Shown here: positions 45,292-53,168 of the stretch, one piece after another
Layout of the letters: each line of letters starts with the position of its first letter
How positions within the stretch are numbered: the first letter of the stretch is position 1
Origin: Streptomyces sp. DT2A-34
GTDB taxonomy: Bacteria; Actinomycetota; Actinomycetes; Streptomycetales; Streptomycetaceae
Length of the DNA stretch: 64,000 bases
Direction: 5' to 3'
Assembly (NCBI RefSeq): GCF_030499515.1
Contig: NZ_JASTWJ010000001.1
Coordinates: forward strand, 1,302,001 to 1,366,000
Position numbers and translations under genes: made by a program
Notes under the pieces: model-generated
The model's input: only the letters and a program-made list of their open reading frames with translations
Told to the model about the DNA's origin: nothing
Databases searched by the model: none

Positions 45292-46248
45292 ATGCCCGAG
45301 TACGGCTACTTCCTGGCGTGCGAGGAGTTCCGTCCCGCCGAACTCGTCGAGCAGGCGAGGATGGCGGAACAGGCCGGATTCCAGTCGCTGTGGATCTCGG
45401 ACCACTACCACCCGTGGAACGACGCACAGGGCGAGAGCCCGTTCGTGTGGTCGGTGATCGGCGCGATCTCGGAGGCGGTGTCGCTGCCGATCGAGACGGC
45501 CGTGACCTGCCCGACCGTGCGGATCCACCCGGCGGTGGTGGCGCAGGCGGCGGCGACCTCCGCGGTCATGACGAACGGCCGCTTCCGGCTCGGCGTCGGC
45601 TCCGGCGAGGCCCTGAACGAGCACATCCTCGGCCATGTCTGGCCGCCCGCGAGCGTGCGCCTGGAGATGCTGGAGGAGGCGATCCAGATCATGCGCCGGC
45701 TGTTCACCGGCGAGGAGGTCAGCCACTACGGCAGCCACTACCGGGTGGAGAACGCCCGCCTCTACACGGTCCCCGACGAGCCGGTCCAGATCGACATCTC
45801 CGGCTTCGGCCCGGCGGCGACGTCACTGGCGGCCCGGGTCGGCGACGGCTTCATCACGATGATGCCGGACGAGGAGCTGGTGACCCAGTTCCGCAAGGGC
45901 GGTGGGCACGGCAAGCCGGTCATGGGCGGCACGAAGGTCTGCTACGGCACCGACCGCGACGAGGCCGTACGGACCGTACGGCGAATGTGGTCGAACCAGC
46001 TGCTGCCCGGCGAGATGGCCCAGATCCTGCCCTCGCCGCGCCATTTCGAGCAGCTGGAACCGCTGGTCACCGAGCAGATGGTGAGCGAGAACACGGTGTG
46101 CGGGGACGACGTCGACGAGCACCTGTCCGAGCTGAACGCCTTCGCCGACGCGGGCTTCGACCGGGTCTACGTCAGCCAGATCGGCCCCGACCAGCGCGGC
46201 TTCTTCGACTTCTACCGTACGAAGGTGCTGCCGCAGCTGCAGCGGTGA
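45292..46248 (+). CDS. LLM-class F420-dependent oxidoreductase
   Basis: A 318-residue luciferase-like TIM-barrel enzyme of the F420-dependent glucose-6-phosphate dehydrogenase type. It has YGYFLACEEFRPAELVEQAR, SLWISDHYHPWNDAQGESPF with family histidine and tryptophan, and NGRFRLGVGSGEALNEHI. The natural substrate is uncertain, since this subfamily is broad. GGAGGTGTCCCC precedes ATG at 45292. Probably co-transcribed with the next gene (19-bp gap). Confidence 0.9.
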   Translation: MPEYGYFLACEEFRPAELVEQARMAEQAGFQSLWISDHYHPWNDAQGESPFVWSVIGAISEAVSLPIETAVTCPTVRIHPAVVAQAAATSAVMTNGRFRLGVGSGEALNEHILGHVWPPASVRLEMLEEAIQIMRRLFTGEEVSHYGSHYRVENARLYTVPDEPVQIDISGFGPAATSLAARVGDGFITMMPDEELVTQFRKGGGHGKPVMGGTKVCYGTDRDEAVRTVRRMWSNQLLPGEMAQILPSPRHFEQLEPLVTEQMVSENTVCGDDVDEHLSELNAFADAGFDRVYVSQIGPDQRGFFDFYRTKVLPQLQR

Positions 46249-46267
46249 CGAGGGGCGGGCCCACGCG

Positions 46268-47359
46268 ATGAAACTCCGTCTCCCTGTCGTCTCCGTGTAC
46301 ACGGTGCCCACCGACGCCCCCGAGGCGGACGGCACGCTGGCCTGGAACTCCACGACCGTGGTGATCGCCGAGGTGACGGCGGGGGACGCGACCGGCACCG
46401 GCTGGACGTACGGCCCGGCGGCGGTCGGCGACTTCCTGCGCGACCATCTCGCGCCCCTGGTCGAGGGACGCAACGCCCTGGACATCCCCGCCGCGCACGA
46501 GGCGATGTCCCGCGCGATCCGCAACGCGGGCCGCCCGGGCGTCGCCGCCTGCGCGATCTCCGCGCTGGACATCGCCCTGTGGGACCTCAAGGCCCGCCTC
46601 CTCGAACTGCCCCTGGCCCGGCTGCTGGGCATCTGCCGGGAAGACGTCCCGGTCTACGGCAGCGGAGGCTTCACCACGTACCACGACACGCATCTGGCCG
46701 CGCAGTTGAACGGCTGGGTGCACGGCCAGCAGATCCCGCGGGTGAAGATCAAGATCGGCGAGGACTGGGGCCGCGCGGTCCTGCGCGACCTCTCCCGCGT
46801 CGAAGCGGCCCGCCAAGTGATCGGCGCCGAGGCCGAGTTGTACGTCGACGCCAACGGCGCCTACACCCGAAAGCAGGCGGTCCGCGTGGGCCGGGCCCTC
46901 GCCGAGCACGGCGTCGGCTGGTTCGAGGAGCCGGTGTCCTCGGACGACCTGACGGGCCTGCGCCTGATCCGCGACGCCTTGCCGTGCGACATCACGGCCG
47001 GCGAATACGGCTACGACCTCCCGTACTTCGCCCGCATGATCGCCGCGGGCGCGGTCGACTGCCTCCAGATCGACGCGACCCGCTGCGGCGGCCTGACCGA
47101 GTTCCTGCGCGCCGCCGCCCTGGCCCAGGCCCACGGCCTGCAGGTCTCGGCCCACTGCGCACCGCACGCCCACGCCGCCGCGTGCGCCGCGATCCCCAAC
47201 CTCCGCCACATCGAGTGGTTCCACGACCACGTCCGCATCGAGGACATGTTCTTCGACGGCGCCCTGGACCCGAGGGGCGGCACGGTGACCCCGACGCAGG
47301 GTATCGGTCACGGGCTGACGCTTAGGGCGGAGGATGTGCAGGAGTACCGGGTCGCCTAG
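46268..47359 (+). CDS. Mandelate racemase/muconate lactonizing (enolase-superfamily) enzyme
   Basis: A 363-residue enolase-superfamily member: capping domain to about residue 125, then a barrel with the KxK motif KIKIGEDWG, metal ligands in VDANGAY, WFEEPV and AGEYGYD, and a C-terminal SAHCAPHAHAA. It should abstract an alpha proton from a carboxylate; dehydratase, racemase and epimerase activities cannot be told apart here. Pairing with an F420-type oxidoreductase suggests sugar-acid metabolism. Confidence 0.88.
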   Translation: MKLRLPVVSVYTVPTDAPEADGTLAWNSTTVVIAEVTAGDATGTGWTYGPAAVGDFLRDHLAPLVEGRNALDIPAAHEAMSRAIRNAGRPGVAACAISALDIALWDLKARLLELPLARLLGICREDVPVYGSGGFTTYHDTHLAAQLNGWVHGQQIPRVKIKIGEDWGRAVLRDLSRVEAARQVIGAEAELYVDANGAYTRKQAVRVGRALAEHGVGWFEEPVSSDDLTGLRLIRDALPCDITAGEYGYDLPYFARMIAAGAVDCLQIDATRCGGLTEFLRAAALAQAHGLQVSAHCAPHAHAAACAAIPNLRHIEWFHDHVRIEDMFFDGALDPRGGTVTPTQGIGHGLTLRAEDVQEYRVA

Positions 47360-47894
47360 GCCAGGCCCGACAGAGCCCCTATCGGCGAACCAGGCGGCTC
47401 AGCCGTCGTGCCGCGAGCACACCGGCGCCGAGCGTGAGTGCCTGTCCCATCCGGCCGCGATTCCGCGAGAGCCACTCCTGTGAGCTGCCCCGATGGGACT
47501 CGTCGTCGAAACGCCCGTGCGCCCCGAAGTCACGTCCCCGCGCCCCGTCCGCCGGTGTCCACAGGTTCCCCGGACCCGGCTGTTCGCCCTCGTCCTGCTG
47601 TGCCTCGAAACCGGTCTTCGCCAGATAGCGGTCCAGCAGGCCGGGAACGACCGCGTTGGCCACCAGTGTCGCGACCGTGGAGCCCCCCACCCAGTACTCC
47701 CGCCGCCGTCCGTGGCCGGCCGCATGCACGATCGCCCGTGCGGCGACCTCGGGCTGGTACACCGGCGCCACCGGCCGGGCCCGCCCCGGGAGTCGGTTCA
47801 ACACCCAGTCGAACTGCGGGGTGCTGACAGCCGGCAGCTGCACCATCGTCGTACGCACCCGGCTGCCCTCGCGCAGCAGCTCGCACCGCAGTGA

Positions 47895-47909
47895 CTCTCC
47901 CCCACTGCC
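47895..47909. repeat. Half copy of the palindromic element at the SDR deletion point
   Basis: CTCTCCCCCACTGCC repeats one arm of the 48055-48090 element in the opposite orientation, exactly where the SDR loses its active-site segment. This suggests the deletion ended inside a second copy. Confidence 0.6.
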
Positions 47910-48054
47910 ATGTGGTGCAGGGCGGCCCGGGTGCCGAACACATAGCCCAGGTACGTCACTTCGGTCACCCGCCGGAACTCGTCCGGGGTGATCTCGGTGA
48001 ACGGCGCGTAGATGCCGGCGAAGGCGTTGTTGACCCAGACGTCGATGCGCCCAT

Positions 48055-48090
48055 GGGGGTCCCCCACGCCCTTAAGGCAGTGGGGGAGCG
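48055..48090. repeat. Small palindromic element inserted in the SDR pseudogene
   Basis: An imperfect palindrome (GTCCCCCACGCC, CTTAAG centre, GGCAGTGGGGGAGC) that is absent from the expected coding sequence: SDR homology is continuous on either side. It behaves like a mini-transposable palindrome. Confidence 0.7.
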
Positions 48091-48353
48091 TCGACGACCT
48101 TCTGCGCCGCGTCGTCGACGGCCTTCGCGTCGGCCATGTCCACGCTCACGACCAGGGCCTCACCACCGGCCCGCTGCACCTCGTCCGCCGCCCCGGCGAG
48201 GCCCTCACGCCCCCCGGGCCAGCAGGGCGACCCAGTCGCCCCGCGCGGCGAAGGCGAGGGCCGCGGCCCGGCCGACGCCGCCGCTGGCCCCCGTCACCAC
48301 GACGGCCCTGCCACGTCCCGGCAGGGCGGTCTCCCACGGCCCGCGCACGCGCA

Positions 48354-48875
48354 TCACGCCCGGTGGTGCGGCTGCTCGGGGTCGATGTCGTCCGGATGCG
48401 GCGTCCGCGCGTCGGGCATGTCCGGCGTCACCGCGCCGGACACTCCCGTCCCGGGCGGGCCGGGCGGCATCGGCGGGTACGGCAGACCGAGGCCGCCCGG
48501 CGGGGCGGCCGGGGCCGTGCCGCCGACGGTGCGTCCATGGGCGGCGGCCGGCTCGGCCTCGTGCTCCGGTGTCGGCCGGGACGCCGACGGGCGTGCCGCG
48601 CTCCGCAGCACATACGCCACGGCGCCGAGAATGACCGCGGTGATCAGCGCGGCGGCCCAGTCCGGCAGCCCGGTGGCGAGGCCCAGCCCCAGGGCGAGCG
48701 CGAGGGCGGCGCCCGCGTACAGGGCGACGGCGCCGGAGCCGGCGTACAGCATGGCCCGGCGGCGTTGCCGGCGCGTCTGCTCGCGCAGTTCGTCCCGCAC
48801 GGTCTCGCGCGCCACCTGCGCCAGCTCGTCGACCAGTTCCTTGTCCAGGTGCTCAAGATGATCCAAGCGGTTCAT
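48354..48875 (-). CDS. Phage-holin-family (Holin-X/YqjE-like) membrane protein
   Basis: A 173-residue protein. An amphipathic N-terminal helix (ELVDELAQVARETVRDELRE) is followed by two transmembrane helices (GSGAVALYAGAALALALGLG and WAAALITAVILGAVAYVL) and a long Pro/His-rich tail. This is the actinobacterial Holin-X/DUF1469 layout, usually a stress-related membrane protein, not a lysis holin. No ribosome site; GGGTAC ends nine bases before ATG 48875. Its stop overlaps the broken SDR start. Confidence 0.82.
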   Translation of the reverse strand: MNRLDHLEHLDKELVDELAQVARETVRDELREQTRRQRRRAMLYAGSGAVALYAGAALALALGLGLATGLPDWAAALITAVILGAVAYVLRSAARPSASRPTPEHEAEPAAAHGRTVGGTAPAAPPGGLGLPYPPMPPGPPGTGVSGAVTPDMPDARTPHPDDIDPEQPHHRA

Positions 48876-48884
48876 GGCCGCCGA

Positions 48885-48907
48885 GTACCCGTACGCGCGT
48901 ACGGGTA
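48885..48907 (-). promoter_or_regulatory. GGGTAC promoter box inside a perfect 22-bp palindrome
   Basis: GGGTAC on the minus strand (48890-48885) lies nine bases before ATG 48875. It overlaps a perfect 22-bp palindrome at 48886-48907 (arms TACCCGTACGC and its complement), which could be an operator controlling this promoter. A GTT at -35 with spacing 16 is only a partial match. Confidence 0.45.
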
Positions 48908-49012
48908 ACGCGCTCGGTCACGCTCCGGTACCGGCGCGTGAGCCACCGCCGGAGTGAGGGGATCGCGTGAAACGATCTCCCTCTGCGAGCGCCCCCAACT
49001 AGGCTCGTCCGC

Positions 49013-49369
49013 ATGGAGATTCTGGGAACCACGCTGCGCGTATGCGTCGACGACCTGGAGAGGGCAGTCCCCTTCTACGAGCGCCTCGCGGGCGGCACAG
49101 CCCTCCGCTTCGAACGCGGTGGCGTGCAGGTGGCCGCGATCGGCTGCTTCCTGCTGATGAGCGGCCCCGAGGCCGAGCTGGAGGTGCTGCGCAAGGTCGC
49201 GGCCACGATCGCCGTCAAGGACGTCGACGAGGCCCACCGGGTGCTCAGCGAGCTGGGCGCGCACATCATCGCGGGTCCGGTGCCGACGCCGGTGGGCCGC
49301 AATCTGATCGCCATGCATCCGGACGGGGCGATCTACGAGTACGTGGACCGTCAGGGATCGGCGTCGTAG
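49013..49369 (+). CDS. VOC-family (glyoxalase/bleomycin-resistance fold) protein
   Basis: A 118-residue VOC protein: LGTTLRVCVDDLERAVPFYE, FERGGVQVAAIGCFLLM, TIAVKDVDEAHRVLSELG and IAMHPDGAIYEYVD. The metal or ligand residues of glyoxalase I are not all obvious, so its activity is open. No Shine-Dalgarno; TAGGCT (49000-49005) ends seven bases before ATG, indicating a leaderless mRNA. Confidence 0.85.
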   Translation: MEILGTTLRVCVDDLERAVPFYERLAGGTALRFERGGVQVAAIGCFLLMSGPEAELEVLRKVAATIAVKDVDEAHRVLSELGAHIIAGPVPTPVGRNLIAMHPDGAIYEYVDRQGSAS

Positions 49370-49413
49370 CTGAGGCCGTCCGGAGTCTTCAGGCCGGCGA
49401 GCTCGGCACGCGA

Positions 49414-49974
49414 TCAGGATCGACGTCGAGCGCGCATCTCGGCGGTGACGGCCCACCGCTGATGGTCGCGCCAGGCCCCGTCGATGAAGAGCATGCTCGG
49501 CGAGAAGCCCTCCAGGCGGAAGCCGCAGGCGCGGGCGAGGGCGATCGAGGCGGTGTTGGCGGGCTGGACGTTGATCTCCAGCCGGTGCAGCCGCATCGGC
49601 CCGAAGGCGTGGCCCACCACCAGGTCCAGGCCCTCCCGCATCAGGCCCCGCCCGGCCGCGTGGGCGAAGGCGCCGTAACCGAGGGCCCCGCTCTGGAAGG
49701 CGCCCGCGACGATGTTGTTGATGTTGATGAACCCGGCGATCCCGCCGCCGTCGTCCTTCGCGCAGACCAGGAACCCCGCCTTGGTCGGATCCTCGATCAG
49801 CCGCCCCGCGTAGGCGGCGTACGCGGCGGCGCTGTCCGGCGGGAAGAGCCACGGCTGATGCAGTTCCTTGCTCTCCCGGACACGCGCGGTGAACTCACCA
49901 CCGTCCTGGTAGGTGAAGTGGCGTATGCCCACGCGAGGGCCTTCGGCGAGATAACGGGACGCGGGATGAGGCAT
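49414..49974 (-). CDS. GNAT-family (RimJ/RimL-like) N-acetyltransferase
   Basis: A 186-residue acetyltransferase. Core GNAT strands: GIAGFININNIVAGAFQSG, then GYGAFAHAAGRGLMREGLDL with the acetyl-CoA loop, HRLEINVQPANTASIALARA and CGFRLEGFSPSMLFIDGAWR. These are typical of RimJ/RimL protein or small-molecule acetyltransferases. Convergent with the VOC gene; 44 bp between them. Confidence 0.9.
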   Translation of the reverse strand: MPHPASRYLAEGPRVGIRHFTYQDGGEFTARVRESKELHQPWLFPPDSAAAYAAYAGRLIEDPTKAGFLVCAKDDGGGIAGFININNIVAGAFQSGALGYGAFAHAAGRGLMREGLDLVVGHAFGPMRLHRLEINVQPANTASIALARACGFRLEGFSPSMLFIDGAWRDHQRWAVTAEMRARRRS

Positions 49975-49996
49975 TCCGCCAGCCTACGACTGCGCC

Positions 49997-50251
49997 CTAA
50001 CGACGCCGGCCCATGAAGAGCGCACCGCACAGCGCCCCGATGACGCCCGTGCCGAGCAGCGCCAGCCACAGCGGCATCGTCACCTCGGGAATCAGCAGCC
50101 GGATCTCGGTGTCGCGGGTGTTCTCGAAGATGAAGATCAGCGCGAGGGCGACGAGCACCAGCACGGCGACCCTGGCGGGGGTCAGCGCCTCGCGCAGGCC
50201 ACCCCACCGCCCGCCGCCCCTCCCGCCGATCTTCGAAGACTTCGCGGTCAT
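49997..50251 (-). CDS. LapA-domain (DUF1049) small membrane protein
   Basis: An 84-residue protein with a basic glycine-rich N-terminus and two transmembrane helices: VAVLVLVALALIFIFENTRD and PLWLALLGTGVIGALCGALF. The FENTRDTEIRLLIPEV segment between them is the LapA/DUF1049 signature. Possibly involved in envelope lipid or LPS-like assembly in other bacteria; role here unknown. Confidence 0.88.
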   Translation of the reverse strand: MTAKSSKIGGRGGGRWGGLREALTPARVAVLVLVALALIFIFENTRDTEIRLLIPEVTMPLWLALLGTGVIGALCGALFMGRRR

Positions 50252-50307
50252 ATGACAAGAATGCTCCCGAGCGCGCGCTCACGCACGGTGAGCGGCCGGC
50301 AGTGCCC

Positions 50308-52086
50308 TCAGCCGACGACCGGCAGCCGGAGCACCCCCGTCTCCCCGGGCGCGCTGACCACCGTCACCTGCTTGATCCCCCGGTTCCCGAAGTACGCGTC
50401 GTCACTCGCGGCGATCACGAACCGCAGCCGGTGCCCCTTCTCGTACCGGTGCACGATCCCCGGCAGGGTCACGGTGAAGCTCTTCGTGACGTCGGGCACG
50501 CGGACCGGTGCGACCAGCCGGTGCACCAGCGTCTGCTTGCCGTCGGGCGCGACGTCGTACAGCTTGGCGAACAGGACGAGCTTGTCGGCGGCGTCCTGCG
50601 AGTGCTGGGCCCGCTCGGCCTTCGGGGAGACGACCTTCAGCGTGGCCCGGGGGGCGCCGACGACGTCGGTGGTGCGCGCGAGCGGCTCGCTGGTCCAGCC
50701 GAGGTAGGTGCCCGGGGTGTCGTACGGCGCCGGGTCCGGCAGCCCGAGGACCCCGTACAGCGAGCTCTCCGAATGGCTCGTGGAGACGAGCCAGTTGGTG
50801 TACGTACGGCTGCCGCGCGCGACCTTGCCTCGGTTGTCGACGAGCTTGCCGTCGCCGGAGAGGTAGAGGGTCCGGCTGAGCGCGGGGACGCGGTCGGCGG
50901 TGGCGTACGTACCGTTGGGGTCGGTGATCCAGTCGCGGTAATAGGCGAAGGCCGGCCCGGTGTCGACGTTCTTCTTCCCCAGGTAGCGGTCGAACCAGGC
51001 GAGGATGCGGCGGCCGACGTAGCTGGTCTCCAGGTTGCCCTGGCCGAGGTTGAGTTCACCGGCGGCCGGGTCGCTGATGCCGCCGCTGTGCCCCCAGGAC
51101 TGCCAGATCATCTTCGTCGCGGTCCCCTGGCCCTTGAGCGTCTTGTACGTCGCTGTCGCCTCGTTGAGGTTGAAGAGGCTGTCGGCCTGGCCCTGGACGA
51201 GGAGGGTGGGTGCCTTGACGCGGTTCAGGTACGACACCGGCGAGACACTGCGCGCGTAGGCGAGCAGTTCGGCGGTCTGCTTCGCCGGGTAACGGCCGGA
51301 GTTGAGGGTGCGGACGGTGTCGCAGGCCTTGGTGACGAAGTGCAGGCAGGCCAGGGAGTTGATGCGGGAGGGGTCGAGGTTCGGTTCCAGCAGGGGCTGG
51401 CCCTCGCCGATGAGGTAGAAGCCGTTGGCCCACTGCCATTTGAAGGCGCCGGGCACGCTGCCGCTGCCGACGGCGTTGTTCGGGTCGAGGGAGTAGGCCA
51501 GGTCGTTCCAGGTGATCATCGGCACCAGGGCGTCGAGGCGCTGGTCGACCGCGGCCGTGGCCAGCTGGATGGCCCCGCCGTAGGAGCCGCCCACCATGCC
51601 GACGCGCGGGTCGCCGGGGGCGTCGAGGGTGACGAAGTCGGCCTTCGTGCCGTCGTCGGCGGCGCGTGTGCCGCCCAGGAAGTCGACCAGCCGTGCGGCG
51701 GCGACACCGTCGATGGTGGGGTCGTCGAGCGAGATCAGGCAGCCGGACCTGCCGAAGCCGAGCCCCGAGTAGACGAGGGAGACGTACCCGCGCTGGGCGA
51801 AGGCCTTGCCGATGGCGTCGGTCGAGCCGTCGGACTTGCTGCCGCCGAAGCCGTTGGTGGCGAGGACGGCGGGCGCGAGGTGGGCGCGGTCCACGCCCGC
51901 GGGCCGGTACAGGTCGGCGTCGACGGTGCAGGTGCGGCCGCCTGCCTGGACGGTGAACTTCAGGGCGGTGACGGTGAACTGGCCGGTCGCGGCGGCGGCC
52001 GGAGCCGTGAGCGCGAGGGGTGCGGTGAGCGTGGCGCCGAGGACGAGGGCGAGTGGGGCTCGGAATCTGGGCAACCGACGGGACAC
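50308..52086 (-). CDS. Secreted CocE/NonD (S15-type X-Pro dipeptidyl-peptidase-like) hydrolase
   Basis: A 592-residue exported alpha/beta hydrolase. The signal peptide runs from RRLPRF through LVLGATLTAPLALTAPAAAA. The nucleophile elbow is VGGSYGGAIQLATA, the acidic region LLVQGQADSLF and the histidine QSWGHSGGI. The last about 150 residues form the jelly-roll domain typical of S15/CocE enzymes. I chose the GTG at 52086 because GGAGG lies five bases upstream and the signal peptide then begins properly. Substrate, peptide or ester, is not clear. Confidence 0.87.
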   Translation of the reverse strand: MSRRLPRFRAPLALVLGATLTAPLALTAPAAAATGQFTVTALKFTVQAGGRTCTVDADLYRPAGVDRAHLAPAVLATNGFGGSKSDGSTDAIGKAFAQRGYVSLVYSGLGFGRSGCLISLDDPTIDGVAAARLVDFLGGTRAADDGTKADFVTLDAPGDPRVGMVGGSYGGAIQLATAAVDQRLDALVPMITWNDLAYSLDPNNAVGSGSVPGAFKWQWANGFYLIGEGQPLLEPNLDPSRINSLACLHFVTKACDTVRTLNSGRYPAKQTAELLAYARSVSPVSYLNRVKAPTLLVQGQADSLFNLNEATATYKTLKGQGTATKMIWQSWGHSGGISDPAAGELNLGQGNLETSYVGRRILAWFDRYLGKKNVDTGPAFAYYRDWITDPNGTYATADRVPALSRTLYLSGDGKLVDNRGKVARGSRTYTNWLVSTSHSESSLYGVLGLPDPAPYDTPGTYLGWTSEPLARTTDVVGAPRATLKVVSPKAERAQHSQDAADKLVLFAKLYDVAPDGKQTLVHRLVAPVRVPDVTKSFTVTLPGIVHRYEKGHRLRFVIAASDDAYFGNRGIKQVTVVSAPGETGVLRLPVVG

Positions 52087-52125
52087 AAGGACCTCCACAC
52101 TGAGGCACGCTGGGTAACAGCCCTG

Positions 52126-52147
52126 CTTACCGACCAGTAAGTACTGG
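52126..52147. promoter_or_regulatory. Overlapping palindromes, likely TetR-type operator
   Basis: CTTACCGACCAGTAAG (52126-52141, 5-bp perfect ends) overlaps CCAGTAAGTACTGG (52134-52147, perfect 6-bp arms), about 45 bases before the S15-type hydrolase start. The pattern TTAC-N6-GTAA is common for TetR-family operators. No TetR gene is in the window. Confidence 0.5.
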
Positions 52148-52229
52148 CCGGTTGTCATGGTGTGACACGTGTCAGACGAGGTCAATCGCCGTGACGGAGG
52201 TTTCTTGACGGAGATTCAGTGGAGGTGGG

Positions 52230-53168
52230 TCAGGTGAGGGCGGGCTCGTCGAGGGTCAAGGTCCCCGCGTCGGCGTCGAGTTCGGCGCCCACCCCGAAGG
52301 GAATCGTCAGCGCCCCTTCACCGTGCCCGAACCCGAACTCCTCCACAACGGGCACACCGAGGCCACCCAGTCGGTCCAGGAGCAGCGCACGCACCCGCTC
52401 GTACGGCTCGCACTCCTGCCACGACCCGAGCAGCACCCCGCGCACGCCGTCGAACAGGCCGGCGCGCAGGAGTTGGGTGAGGTAGCGGTCGAGCCGGTAC
52501 GTCTCCTCGCCCACGTCCTCCAGGCACAGCAGGCCGCCGCGTGCGGAGGTCCTGGCATGCGGGGTGCCCGCCTCGGCGGCGAGCAGGCAGAGGCAGCCGC
52601 CGAGCGTGACGCCGCGCGCCCGGCCGGGGACCAGCGCGGAGCCGCCGGTGGAGGTGATCGTGCGGACCGACTCCGGCGCGAACAGGGTGGCCTTCAGATG
52701 CTCCTGCGCCCGCGCGTTCTTGATGAAGTCGACGCCCGCCGCCATCGGCCCGTAGAGCGTGGCCAGACCCAGCCGAGCGGCGAACGCCTCGTGCAGCACG
52801 GTGATGTCGCTGAAGCCGACGAACACCTTCGGTCCGGCCGCCCGCATCGCCTCCCAGTCGAGCAGGTCGATCATCCGCTGCACTCCGTACCCGCCCCGGG
52901 CGCACAGCACCGCGTCCACGGACGGATCGCACCAGGCGGCCCGCAGGTCGGCGGCCCGGTCGGCGTCCGTGCCCGCCAGATAGTCGAACTCGCCGTGCCG
53001 GTCCAGCACATGGGACGCCACCACCGGGTCGAGGTCCCAGCCGCGCAGCACGTCGAGCCCGGCCTGCAGCCGCTCCTCGGGCACGGGCCCGCTGGGGGCG
53101 ACGACGGCCACGCGGGCGCCGGGAGCGAGTCGGGACGGCCGTACGAGTGGCCGTACGGGCGCCTTCAC
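52230..53168 (-). CDS. LD-carboxypeptidase (peptidase S66)
   Basis: A 312-residue S66-family LD-carboxypeptidase, which releases terminal D-alanine from murein tetrapeptides. The catalytic serine is in VGFSDITVLHEAF, the glutamate in LLCLEDVGEETYRLDR and the histidine in FGFGHGEGALTIPFG. The N-terminal VAVVAPSGPVPEERL and ARGGYGVQRMIDLLDW are also typical. Start GTG at 53168 overlaps the S9 peptidase stop. Last gene of a four-peptidase operon. Confidence 0.92.
   Translation of the reverse strand: MKAPVRPLVRPSRLAPGARVAVVAPSGPVPEERLQAGLDVLRGWDLDPVVASHVLDRHGEFDYLAGTDADRAADLRAAWCDPSVDAVLCARGGYGVQRMIDLLDWEAMRAAGPKVFVGFSDITVLHEAFAARLGLATLYGPMAAGVDFIKNARAQEHLKATLFAPESVRTITSTGGSALVPGRARGVTLGGCLCLLAAEAGTPHARTSARGGLLCLEDVGEETYRLDRYLTQLLRAGLFDGVRGVLLGSWQECEPYERVRALLLDRLGGLGVPVVEEFGFGHGEGALTIPFGVGAELDADAGTLTLDEPALT

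Larger units (their letters stand above)
47379..48354 (-). pseudogene. Short-chain dehydrogenase/reductase gene with frameshift, palindrome insertion and active-site deletion
   Basis: Reading down the minus strand from ATG 48354: VVVTGASGGVGRAAALAFA is a good NAD(P) motif. The frame then breaks at six Cs (48210-48215, one extra base), and the next frame continues REGLAGAADEVQRAGGEALV. A palindromic element at 48055-48090 interrupts the gene. It resumes HGRIDVWVNNAFAGIYAPF to ALHHM. At about 47900 the next about 45 residues, including the catalytic Ser and YxxxK, are missing. The C-terminus (LREGSRVRTTMVQLPAVSTPQFDWV to the stop at 47379) is intact. The gene cannot encode an active SDR. It starts by TGATG overlap with the holin-family gene. 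Confidence 0.9.

Noticed and set aside
50302..52140. 612-codon plus-strand frame antisense to the S15-type hydrolase
   Set aside because: Same shadow effect; the minus frame has signal peptide and catalytic motifs.
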